A DNA stretch of 64,000 nucleotides from Tetramitus jugosus (Eukaryota; Heterolobosea; Eutetramitea; Acrasida; Vahlkampfiidae). Location: assembly GCA_937625935.1 (NCBI GenBank), contig OW569368.1:372001-436000 (forward strand). Direction: 5' to 3'. The first letter of the stretch is position 1, and each line of letters starts with the position of its first letter. Below the pieces are notes generated by a model. That model had not been told where the DNA came from. It was given only the letters and a program-made list of their open reading frames with translations, and searched no databases. Position numbers and translations under genes: made by a program. Below, in pieces: positions 20,749 through 30,182 of the stretch.

Positions 20749-23700
20749 ATGGATTCACACGTACCACTCACCATTGACACTCATTCGTCGCAACGTCACA
20801 AGACACATGATATTTCCTATCATTACCATCAACAGAGCTTACCTCACAAGGATCCACCCATTCAAGATATGACCACCATCACTTCAACCACTACCGATGG
20901 CACGAACAACATGAGTAAAACAAAAATAGAAGCAATCAAAGAGAACAGCACAACAAACTGTTTAGCAGATCATGTCCAGTATCCAACAAATGTCGGCTCT
21001 GTGCCTTTTGATAACCAAAGGAGAGGTAGTATTCAATTCTATAAGATATCTCCCTCTTCGCCGTCTTCTGTCGGCTCTACTCCACCATCAGCTGCGTCAT
21101 CTGGATCCAACACAAGACGTCATTACACTGATCATGATGATATTGTTGAGGATTCACAGCTCGAAGAACATTACAACAAATCAGTGTCAGGCGATCAACC
21201 GCATCAAGAAAAACCAAAGTTGAAGTTGATTCACTTCAAGCATACAGAAGCATCAGAGATGTATGATAGCGCACGATTACTACGAGCAATTGCAAAAGCT
21301 CAACTCAGAGCGATTAGCAACGTGGCAGACACGACAAATCTGTTTGACTATTTGTTGAAGCAGGCATTGAAGCTCATGAACTGTTCCTATGGTTTTCTGG
21401 GTGAGTTGAGAATGGATGTTCAAAGTGGTTCCCTCCACAAATCAAGCCCAACGACAGTATCCAGGTGTAACTGCAAGTACGAAGACGGCCAAACACATGA
21501 CGAAGATTGTCCATTGCATCGTAACAACTCCTATCGGCCCCATCACTACCCTCATCGAGTAGATCTAAAAGAGCCTGATATCGTCGATTTCTCTGGTAGG
21601 AATGATATTATCGGTCCTGGAGCCATCACACAGAATCTTGGAGCTCAACCGATCGGAAGCTCAGAGAACGATGACCATAGACCGTATTTGCACATGAGAG
21701 TGGTTGCCAACGTGCCTCTGTCTACAGAACAAGAAGAGCTTTTCGATGAGTGGAAATTCATGAGTTTTCAACATAGGGCAATGGGAGGTATCTTTCAACA
21801 GGTCATGGAAGGATACCAAGTCGTCATTATCAATGATTGTGCCAAGCATTCAGAGATCTTTCCGAAGAAACATCCACACATTATTAATTTTATTGGATTG
21901 CCGCTCATTTCAGAAGAGGGAGTGATAGGAATGGTCGGAATTGCGAACAGAAAGAGTGAAGGTGGTTTTAAGCAATGTAGGGACTTTGAGTTCCTGAGAC
22001 CTTTCATTACTACCTGCACAACACTATTGATATCCCACCAAAACTATCTGAAACGTAAAGAAACAGAGCTCGAATTGCAAGAGTCATATCGAACACTGGA
22101 GAGACGTGTCGTGGAGCGAACTGAGGAGTTATCGAAAGAGATTGACAGAAGAAGAGAGACTGAGAAACAGTTGTTGTTTGAAAAGCATCGAGCTGAACAA
22201 GCTGTTGTACAAAAGAATGTGTTTTTGGCATCGCTGTCTCACGATTTACGAACACCGTTGAATTCAATCATCAGTATCGCCGATATCATGTCAAGGACAG
22301 GACTAACCAACGAGCAATTCGAATATACTCATCTGATAGAAGTTAGTGGAAACATGTTGATCAATTTGGTGAACGATTTGTTGGAGTTCTCTGCACTGGA
22401 GATGAAACAACAATCATCAACCACAGTGTTGGAATACAAGACATTTGATTTGAGAAAAACAATGGAGAGTATATTGGACATTGGAACGTTTTCTGCTCAG
22501 GAGAAACCAGATGTCGAAGTGGTACACATTTATGACTTTGACAGCTTTCCGAGTGATATCACAGTTGTTGGTGATCCATTCCGATTGTCTACTATTTTTA
22601 TGAACTTGTTGACAAATAGCTCCAAGTTTACACTTAAGGGATTCATTTCTCTAAAGACTCGATTCCTAGACTTTGTAGAATGCCACAATAATGAATTCAA
22701 GCTTGGAAACAGAAAAATAAGGGTCGAGTTCATTGTGGAGGACAGTGGTGTTGGTATGCCCAAAGAATTTTTAAGTCGAATTGGGACACCATTCACTCAG
22801 AACAAGAATCCCTTGGTGAGCAATGTACACGGCACAGGATTGGGACTAGTCATTGCCAAAACAATGATTCAACTTATGGAAGGAGAATTAGAAATCGAGT
22901 CAGAGCTTGGCACAGGGTCCAAGTTTACAGTTATATTGCAATTCGAAGCAATTCAAGGACCTGATTTTGATCACGACGAATTTAATGAACATGTCGCAAT
23001 AGGAAAGCAAAGTCGATTAGAACAGAATCGACGTAACCAGTGTGTCATCCTAGCTGAATCACTCGAAAATTGTATGGTGTCACTGAAGCAAATTTTGTTA
23101 CAGCTTGGATTCGTGGATGACAACATATTCTGCACCTCAAATTTAACGACAATAAGAGCTCTCATCGCGTCGCTACGAAGGAAACAATGCCCATTCTTTT
23201 TATTCATAGCACCAAAGATATTAGGAATTGCAAAGAGTAATATTGCACCACACGAGAAAGCGACACAAATATTGGAACTCTCCCCACAAGAATCACAACA
23301 TTTAATTTTGACAACTTACTTAACTTTTGGCAAGAGTATACCGAGTCATCTTCGAGTGTTGAAACCATTTAAGCTCAATAATGTGGAAGAAAGAGTGAGG
23401 GACAAACAAAACTTGGAACCGAGGGGAATGAGAAAAAATAGTCAGATAGAAGAGGCAGCTCAGATGAATGCTCCTTCTGGTACGATCAACATTCTAATTG
23501 TTGACGATAACGCCATTAATCAGAAGATTTTGTCACATATCTTGTCCCAGCTAGGTTACAAGAATCACTCTGTCGTAGACTCTGGAGAGAAAGCTTGCGA
23601 GCTATGTAGGAATCAAGATTTTGATGTAATTTTTATGGACTTGCTGCTTGGTGGAATCGATGGCTACGAAGCATCCAAGATTATCACTCAGGAAGAATTC

Positions 23701-23859
23701 ACAAGAAAGGGAAGAGTTGACTCCAAAATCATTGCACTCTCTGCACAATCGTTCGAACCCAGTGACACTCTCAAGTTTGAGCAACATGGAATGCTCCCCA
23801 CTGCTCTCACGAAACCAGTCTCAGCCAAACAGATCTCCACCTTTCTCCAGAGCTGTTGA
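20749..23859 (+). CDS. Hybrid sensor histidine kinase (GAF-HisKA-HATPase-REC)
   Basis: A 1036-residue single-exon protein from the first in-frame ATG at 20749. The N-terminal 165 residues are Ser/Thr-rich and disordered. A GAF-like sensory domain spans about residues 175-430 and carries a Cys/His-rich insert ('CNCKYEDGQTHDEDCPLHR'). A coiled-coil linker with 'ERTEELSKEIDRRRETEKQL' leads to the H-box 'SLSHDLRTPLNS' (His about 498). The ATPase follows with N-box 'NLLTNSSKFT', G1 'VEDSGVGMP' and G2 'GTGLGLVIAK'. The C-terminal receiver has the acidic pair in 'ILIVDDNAIN', phospho-acceptor Asp about 964 in 'IFMDLLLGG', and 'KPV'. All key residues are present, so autophosphorylation and intramolecular phosphorelay are expected. 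There is no membrane segment, so the signal is likely cytosolic. Confidence 0.92.
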   Translation: MDSHVPLTIDTHSSQRHKTHDISYHYHQQSLPHKDPPIQDMTTITSTTTDGTNNMSKTKIEAIKENSTTNCLADHVQYPTNVGSVPFDNQRRGSIQFYKISPSSPSSVGSTPPSAASSGSNTRRHYTDHDDIVEDSQLEEHYNKSVSGDQPHQEKPKLKLIHFKHTEASEMYDSARLLRAIAKAQLRAISNVADTTNLFDYLLKQALKLMNCSYGFLGELRMDVQSGSLHKSSPTTVSRCNCKYEDGQTHDEDCPLHRNNSYRPHHYPHRVDLKEPDIVDFSGRNDIIGPGAITQNLGAQPIGSSENDDHRPYLHMRVVANVPLSTEQEELFDEWKFMSFQHRAMGGIFQQVMEGYQVVIINDCAKHSEIFPKKHPHIINFIGLPLISEEGVIGMVGIANRKSEGGFKQCRDFEFLRPFITTCTTLLISHQNYLKRKETELELQESYRTLERRVVERTEELSKEIDRRRETEKQLLFEKHRAEQAVVQKNVFLASLSHDLRTPLNSIISIADIMSRTGLTNEQFEYTHLIEVSGNMLINLVNDLLEFSALEMKQQSSTTVLEYKTFDLRKTMESILDIGTFSAQEKPDVEVVHIYDFDSFPSDITVVGDPFRLSTIFMNLLTNSSKFTLKGFISLKTRFLDFVECHNNEFKLGNRKIRVEFIVEDSGVGMPKEFLSRIGTPFTQNKNPLVSNVHGTGLGLVIAKTMIQLMEGELEIESELGTGSKFTVILQFEAIQGPDFDHDEFNEHVAIGKQSRLEQNRRNQCVILAESLENCMVSLKQILLQLGFVDDNIFCTSNLTTIRALIASLRRKQCPFFLFIAPKILGIAKSNIAPHEKATQILELSPQESQHLILTTYLTFGKSIPSHLRVLKPFKLNNVEERVRDKQNLEPRGMRKNSQIEEAAQMNAPSGTINILIVDDNAINQKILSHILSQLGYKNHSVVDSGEKACELCRNQDFDVIFMDLLLGGIDGYEASKIITQEEFTRKGRVDSKIIALSAQSFEPSDTLKFEQHGMLPTALTKPVSAKQISTFLQSC

Positions 23860-23993
23860 CACCATGGCCAGCAAACCGCTCAGATCGGACCCACCGGATT
23901 GTCCAATGTGAAAAATCTCCGATTTCCCCAACAAAAATCAACAAACAAAATTAAACAACAGCACTAACAATCCACCACTACCACTCAAAGAAA

Positions 23994-25055
23994 ATGGCAG
24001 TAGAGAGAGCATTGGTCCTTGGAGGCAACGGATTCGTCGGTCGTCATCTTGTCGAAGATTTAATTGCACTCAAGAAACAAGTGTACGTTTTCGATGTCCG
24101 TAAATCTCCGGATTATGAATTGGATCCAAATTTGCGCCAAAATGTAAAAAAGTTTTACGAGGGAGATTTGACAAATGTGGAGACAGTTCTCGCTGCCCTC
24201 AAGGAATCTCAAGTAGACACGATTTTCCACTGTGCTACACCAAGTCCATTTGCACCGGCTCACATCCTTCACAAGGTCAACATTGAAGGATCAAAGACTC
24301 TTCTTGCATGCTGCAAAGAAGCACCCAACGTCAAGAGTCTCATTTTAACAAGCTCAGCTTCTGTTGTCTACTCTGGTAATGATGTGATAAATGCTGATGA
24401 GAAGACTCCTTATGCTACCAAGGGACATAGTCCATACACTGACTCCAAAATTGCTCAAGAAAAGTTCTTACTCGAAGCAAATAACAAGGAAGAGTATGGA
24501 TTTGTGAAGATTGTGTCCATTCGCCCTGCCAGTATCTTTGGTGAACGTGATCTTCTCTTCTACCCTGCTTTGATCAAAGCAGCAAAGGATGGCAAGACCA
24601 AGTTCCGTGTGGGAAACAGACAGAATGACAATGATTTCACCTATGTCAAGAATGTGAGTCATGCTTTGTTGTTGGCTGCTGAGAAGATTGACAAGGTTGC
24701 TGGTGAAGCCTTCTTTATCACAAATGATGAACCTATTCCATTCTGGGACTATATTGGTTCTGTTTGGGAGACCTATGGCGCACCAAAGCCAACTATTTGC
24801 ATTCCATTGAATGTCATGTGGGTCATTGGTATGATTGTCTCCTTTATTTACTGGTTGATTGCTGTTTTGACTGCTGGACATGTTAAACTCGAAGTTCCTG
24901 CTCCAATCAGCCCTGAAAAGCTCTCCTTCTATTTCACATACCGTACTCATGACATCTCAAAGGCAAAGAAACTTTTGGGATACAAGCCATTGTTGAACAT
25001 GAAGGAAGCGACCAAGAAAACTGTAGACTGGTTCATTGAACAAGACAAAAAGTAA
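23994..25055 (+). CDS. Sterol-4-alpha-carboxylate 3-dehydrogenase-like (NSDHL/ERG26) SDR
   Basis: A 353-residue single-exon extended short-chain dehydrogenase of the 3-beta-HSD family. The NAD-binding Gly motif is 'GGNGFVGRHL' (residues about 9-18), with the acidic residue that selects NAD after beta-2 ('VFDVRK'). The active site is 'YTDSK' (YxxxK) with the preceding 'TSSASVVY' Ser. A C-terminal hydrophobic hairpin at about residues 275-300 ('NVMWVIGMIVSFIYWLIA') would anchor it to the ER membrane, as in NSDHL/ERG26. These enzymes oxidatively decarboxylate the C4-carboxyl sterol intermediate during sterol C4-demethylation. A different 3-beta-HSD-type substrate cannot be excluded. An A-rich leader precedes the ATG. 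Confidence 0.82.
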   Translation: MAVERALVLGGNGFVGRHLVEDLIALKKQVYVFDVRKSPDYELDPNLRQNVKKFYEGDLTNVETVLAALKESQVDTIFHCATPSPFAPAHILHKVNIEGSKTLLACCKEAPNVKSLILTSSASVVYSGNDVINADEKTPYATKGHSPYTDSKIAQEKFLLEANNKEEYGFVKIVSIRPASIFGERDLLFYPALIKAAKDGKTKFRVGNRQNDNDFTYVKNVSHALLLAAEKIDKVAGEAFFITNDEPIPFWDYIGSVWETYGAPKPTICIPLNVMWVIGMIVSFIYWLIAVLTAGHVKLEVPAPISPEKLSFYFTYRTHDISKAKKLLGYKPLLNMKEATKKTVDWFIEQDKK

Positions 25056-25342
25056 AAAAGAGACACAACCCCAGAATTGATTGACATGCGTGACGGAACT
25101 CTCCCCCACTTCAAAAAATATCACTTTGAGTTCAGAAAAACCAAAACCAAAAAGCAACCACAGACACGCATCAACTCTGAACTCAATTGAACTTTGCTTT
25201 TTTTGCTTCAGACACCAGACAGCTGACCTACCATTCATATTCTTCCCTTTTCCAACAACTCACTCAATACAAAAAAAAACACCACAACACACAACAAAAC
25301 AACAAGCGATAAGAAAGAATCAAAAATTTATACAAACAAAAA

Positions 25343-25698
25343 ATGACATCATTTCAAACCATGGACGATCTGATTGATCACTATCAAAACACGGATGATC
25401 TCATCAAATCATACACTATTGACCACAACAAGAATAAAATCACAATGATGGTCGATACGATTGAAGACGAGTGCACCATTGTCATTACTCGAATCAACGA
25501 ACAACTCTTCAAGTGTACCAACACTACAATCAATCATGAGAGTGATGGTGGTGCTCATGAAGAACAAGCATCATCATCAACAGACAAGGAATATCAAGCA
25601 TCAACATTGCTGCAAGTCACTCAAAAAGTGTTGGAGGAGTTGGGTGCTGTCAGAGACAAGTTCTTGGAACAGGTATGTTGAAACTGAATTTGATATTT

Positions 25699-25734
<36 letters not shown>

Positions 25735-27694
25735 TTGCTTGGTGAACTAAAAATGTGTGACTGATCAATGTGTGTGTACATTTGAAATGTAGTACGGAGG
25801 AGATACACCATTGACAGCATCTGGAAAAAATCAATTTCAATTCTCTGATCAGATGAGTGAAGATAGTGGCAGCAATGATGATAGTGAAAATGGTGGTGGT
25901 GGTGATGGTGATGACGACGACGATGAAGAAGCAATGGAAGACGATGAAGAATTGATTGTGGATATAGATGATGATGATGATCCGTCCAACTCGCTCAACA
26001 AACAAGTCGGATTCGCACGGTCCTACTATGGCAACGACGCCTGTGCTGTCATTTATGGATTGGACAATGTGAGAGTGCGTGTCGGTGGTGAAGGATTGAG
26101 TCAATCATTGCAAATCAAGTACGGCTTATTGGTATCGTCATATTCCACGACAGAAACAACATCAGACAATAATCAAGTCGCTGTGACATCGTCAACGACA
26201 TATCAACCAACAGAAGACGTACTTTTATCGATTCAATTCGCACCAGACTACTTGCAAAATGCAAATATACCAAAAGTGCAGTACAAGCCGGAGAATGTGA
26301 ATGAGAGAAGTGGATTTGGTCAACAGATTGGAAACATGGCGATTCAATTCATTGAAAAACGATGGAAACAAATGCATGATGCCGCAGATCATCACCACTC
26401 TCACAAAACTCATCATACTGCTAGTAGCTATTGGATGCATGGAGATGATAAAATCAACGATTATGTTCATACGATTTTACCTCGAGGCATCAATTCTTCC
26501 GTTGCTGATCAGAAACAAGCAATCAAGTTGTTGATTCGGAGTAAGCGAACCAAGTTGGCGCGGGCTCTTTGTCTTTATTTGAAGGGCAACAGATTGAGTG
26601 ATGCTACAATGATGTACATGGAAGCTGGTGGTACAATTCCAGAGTCGAGTGCATTGGTCAATTCTGGAGAGTCAAACAAAAACGATCGTAACTTTATCAC
26701 TGAGATTATCACCTATCTTACATTGCGTGTGCCTTGCTGCACCTCATACTGTTGCATCTGTGATAAGAAGATTAAGATTCCATTTATGAAACCCGATGAA
26801 ACAGAGAGCAATCCTAGAATTTGTACAAGATTCAAGTGTCAGTTCGATTATGTCGAGTTGGGTGTGTGCTCAACCATACCGATTACAATCAATCCGTCGA
26901 GCTTGTCTTCCGATCTCAAGGAAAATGCTGATGTAGCTGATATTTTGATTAATATGATGATGGCTACTGCTACGTCCAACAGAAGAAATATTATCTTTGA
27001 TCCATTCCCACAACAGTACTGCAAGGGAGAAAACAGGAATTATGACGCTGTGGTGTCTGTTATGAAAAAGGTGCCCTCTGTTGCTGACATGCTCAAGCAT
27101 GCATCGTCAGAGGAAGAACTTAAGAAGTTTTTAGATAATGACGTGTATGATATGGTCAAGTGGATTCTCACGTGCATGAGACCTGCTCTTTGTAAGCTAC
27201 CAGAGAAGAGACGTATCACTGAAATGAACACTCCTCATCAATACATGATGATGGTTGACAATCCAGAGAAATCAGCAAAATTCAACAAGTGGCGCAAGGA
27301 ATATGGTTCATTCTTTGCGTTCCATGGTTCCAGTCTTGAGAATTGGAGCAGCATATTAAGAAATGGTCTAGTCAATGCCAGTAACACAAAGCTCATGACA
27401 ACTGGAGCTGCCTATGGTGCTGGTATCTATTTGGCACCTGATTCAGCCACCTCTTTGGGATATGCAAGAACCGGAAGTGCGTGGAGCAAGTCAAAGTTTG
27501 CTGGCAGCAACACACTCAAGTGTCTCTCGATTGTTGAAGTGGTCAAGCACCCTGAAGTGCCTCAAGTGCCCAACCCATACTTTGTCATCAAGAATAGCGA
27601 ACATGTCACTGCTCGTTTCTTCCTGTTTTATCCAACAGAGTTGCATGCGAACGTGGTGGCCAAGAATCTCAGTCTCACTAATTATGTACAATAA
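25343..27694 (+). CDS. PARP-family ADP-ribosyltransferase, PARP6/PARP8-like (2 exons)
   Basis: Exon 1 is 25343-25672 and exon 2 is 25793-27694, with a 120-bp intron (GTATGT...TGTAG) containing a TTG microsatellite; the product is 743 residues. The C-terminal catalytic domain has 'FAFHGSSLENWSSILRNGL' (NAD-binding His), 'GAAYGAGIYLAP' (the Tyr position) and 'FVIKNSEHV'. The HGSxxENWxxILRxGL and YGxGIYLxP patterns are those of vertebrate PARP6/PARP8. The third catalytic position is not a clear Glu, so mono-ADP-ribosylation is expected. A Cys cluster (about 465-510, 'CCTSYCCICDKKI...CTRFKCQFDYVELGV') matches the Cys-rich stretch before the catalytic domain in PARP6/8. The N-terminus has a strongly acidic Asp/Glu run (about 125-170). 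Target proteins are unknown. Confidence 0.85.
25696..25737 (+). repeat. TTG/GTT trinucleotide microsatellite in intron
   Basis: About eleven uninterrupted TTG units followed by a T-run, lying wholly inside the PARP-like gene's intron (25673-25792). It produces long antisense Asn/Thr runs in minus-strand frames that are not genes. Confidence 0.9.
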
Positions 27695-27791
27695 AACGCA
27701 CACCAGAGTAAAACGCCACCAACACTCGCAACCAACCAATCTGCACCGGAAAAACTCTGGCGCCCAAAAACAATCAAACAACAACGAAAAA

Positions 27792-28616
27792 ATGCAACAA
27801 CCAAACAACAACAACAACGATCCATCATCATCACCAGAACACCACAACAACAACAACAACAACAACAAACCCATTTCATACGATTTCAAATCCGACTATG
27901 ATGTCCCATCATTTCTCCGACTCATCTCCCAATCCAATGGCCGTCTGCCCAACTATTTTCACACGAGAGATTTGGCATGTCAAGAAGCATTGGACAATTT
28001 GATGACGTATGGTGATCTATTCGGTAAAGAAGTCAATCAAATGACCATTCGATCTCACTTACTCGTCTTTTACTACTGTGTGAGTGCTCCTCTGGTGACT
28101 GAGAGGCTCAATCGGGAAATTAGAGAGTGCATTACGAGTGAGAAACACGCGGGAGAAGTGTTGCCATGCGGAGATTTAATTATGAAGGGAAAGAGATTGG
28201 CAGATCGTGCCATTGAGTTGTCGGCGCAATTGGAAGAGAAGAATCAGCGAGAGAGAGGACAGGGCAGTTTTTATGAGCAATTGTTGCGCGTGCAAAACAA
28301 TTGTTTGCCCTATTTGATCAAGGAGAAGCTGTGTAACAAGTTTTTGGATCAATGTGAGAAGGAAATGTTGGAAGTGACGCCTACGATGCGAAAAAAGTGT
28401 CTGGATCTGGAGAGAACATCGCTCGAGTGCGTCGAGAGTGTCTTTTGCAAGAATGAACAAGAAAAGTATTTGAAGTGTATGAACAAGGTGGGAGCAATGG
28501 AAGATGATTGTGCTCACGAAAAGTCTCAAATGACCATGTGTGGTGAGACGCATCAAGCTCTTGCGCGCCTCGTTAGTTTGGAACGTAATCCAGATTATAA
28601 AACACCTGCAAAGTAA
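27792..28616 (+). CDS. Triple CX9C-motif protein, possibly mitochondrial intermembrane space
   Basis: A 274-residue protein starting at ATG 27792. The upstream part of the open frame has no supporting start and overlaps the PARP gene in another frame. Residues 10-26 are Asn-rich. The C-terminal third has three exact CX9C spacings: 'CLDLERTSLEC', 'CKNEQEKYLKC' and 'CAHEKSQMTMC'. Paired CX9C helices define substrates of the Mia40/Erv1 relay that fold in the mitochondrial intermembrane space; many are assembly factors for respiratory complexes. The region before (about 30-180) looks helical, with no known domain recognised. No targeting presequence is seen, which fits Mia40-type import. It starts only 98 bp after the PARP stop. 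Family assignment beyond the Cys pattern is not possible. Confidence 0.7.
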   Translation: MQQPNNNNNDPSSSPEHHNNNNNNNKPISYDFKSDYDVPSFLRLISQSNGRLPNYFHTRDLACQEALDNLMTYGDLFGKEVNQMTIRSHLLVFYYCVSAPLVTERLNREIRECITSEKHAGEVLPCGDLIMKGKRLADRAIELSAQLEEKNQRERGQGSFYEQLLRVQNNCLPYLIKEKLCNKFLDQCEKEMLEVTPTMRKKCLDLERTSLECVESVFCKNEQEKYLKCMNKVGAMEDDCAHEKSQMTMCGETHQALARLVSLERNPDYKTPAK

Positions 28617-28687
28617 AACCATACGAAAGATGCGTGAGTTTTATGATTCAGTACACCAATGTGCCTGAGAGTTGATGATTAGTTGTG

Positions 28688-30122
28688 CTAGAGTAGGTCC
28701 TTTGAAAGCTCATGTCCAGTCTCCTTGTCATACAACTCAGCCTCCAACCTTCGAATTTGGTCCTCCTTCTCCCGTAGTAACCTCTCTAAGTGCTCAAATT
28801 GTTGTCGCAGCTTGGTCATATTTGAATTGGCAGTAATCGTGCGAAGAATATCCTGATTCTTTGACTAAAAGTAATGGTTAGTGATTGAAAGCAATGACTA
28901 CCTTGACCAAATAGAACAAAACTAACCTTCTTCTCCAATTCTGCTTGCAAAGCTTCTATTAATTTGTTATCGGTGTTTGTCTTCTCCAACACCCTCCCTA
29001 ACTTTATCTTTAAGTCTTGAGTTGTCTTCTCTAGGGTTCTGTTCCTTGCGTTGAGTGCCTCTACCTTCAATTTGAAATCAGCTATTATTTCATTCTTTTC
29101 AACAACTTCCTTCTTCGTTTCAGCTAGTTCTACTCGAGTTTTGTGCTCTAACTTTTCAAGTTGCTGTCGATTCCTATCATCAACATCAAAAGTCGAAGAC
29201 ATGGAACCAGTGGTCGAACTAGTACTCGATTTTGGAGATGCACTCGCATTTTCATACTTCCGTTTCCATTCTTTCACTTTTGATTTTAGTAAGATTATTT
29301 GTTGTGCTCGTCCTCTCCATGAGTATAACTCTGTTTCGCTATTATCAGTTGAACCACTCATCGACTTTTCTAAGAAGTTCTCAAATTCCTCGATCTGTTT
29401 CTGATTTGATAGTACTTCTACCCCCATGACCTCTCGTTGAATAATTCCCTTCAATTTAATGTTGTCACTCTTCAATAAATTGACCTGCTGTTGAAGTTCT
29501 GCATTCTTTTGGATCAATTTGTCTGTCTTTGGCCGTGTTTTTGAGGCATCACCGGTCGTTGAAAGTGGAGACTGCCTTCCAGAAGACCTAGGAGTTGACT
29601 CTTTGTTCTTCTCTTCCTCTAATTGTTTGGTTAGTGAGTTTAGATCTTGTTCCAACTTTACAATTCTTGCCCGTTCTCGGTTCAGAGTCATCGTTAACGT
29701 TCGATTCTAATGATGAAAAAGAAACCCGTTGTCAATCATTGATGTTGATTACGTCGAAGGTAGATACTTTCACTAAAGTAGTTACCTTTTTCGCTAGGAT
29801 AGCAATTCTCTCCGTTTCTTTTGATTGAACATCGTGACCTTGGTTGCTATGATTCAACGACTCTAATTCTTTCTTTACTTGCTCTAGTTCGAACTCCTTC
29901 TCTTCTAGCTCCTCCAGCAGACTGGCGTTAATCTCTTCTAGAGTGTACTTTGATTCTTTTGCTCTGGACTGATTAATCATTCCCAGTTAGCACAATGGAA
30001 TGAGTTGTCCATCGACATAATTGTCTTCATACCTTTTTCTGAGCGAAATGAACAGTTTGTTCTTCTTCTAATTCCTCATCTAACTCTTTTGCGAGTTGAT
30101 TACTCAATAGTTCTTCATTCAT
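28688..30122 (-). CDS. Coiled-coil protein (4 exons)
   Basis: Exons 30122-30033, 29968-29786, 29706-28927 and 28864-28688, all joined in phase 0, give 409 residues. Introns are 64-79 bp with GTATGA, GTAACT and GTTAGT donors. Almost the whole chain is charged alpha-helical coiled coil (Glu/Lys/Gln/Leu heptads), broken by a Ser/Thr/Arg-rich linker (about residues 130-150) and a Ser-rich stretch near 240. A block 'SWRGRAQQIILLKSKVKEWKRKYE' resembles centrosomal/ciliary coiled-coil proteins of the CCDC13 type, but this is a weak impression because coiled coils look alike. A TTTGGCGCGA sequence lies 23 bp upstream of the ATG. Function unknown; a basal-body or cytoskeletal role is an inference. Confidence 0.7.
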
Positions 30123-30182
30123 ATTGTACCTGATAATACTTGTTTTTGGCGCGATTTGTTCCGGAAATCAAGAGACATTCAT

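Noticed and set aside
25601-26104. Minus-strand 167-residue frame through the PARP intron
   Set aside because: Produced by the TTG microsatellite and Asp/Glu codon runs of the real gene.
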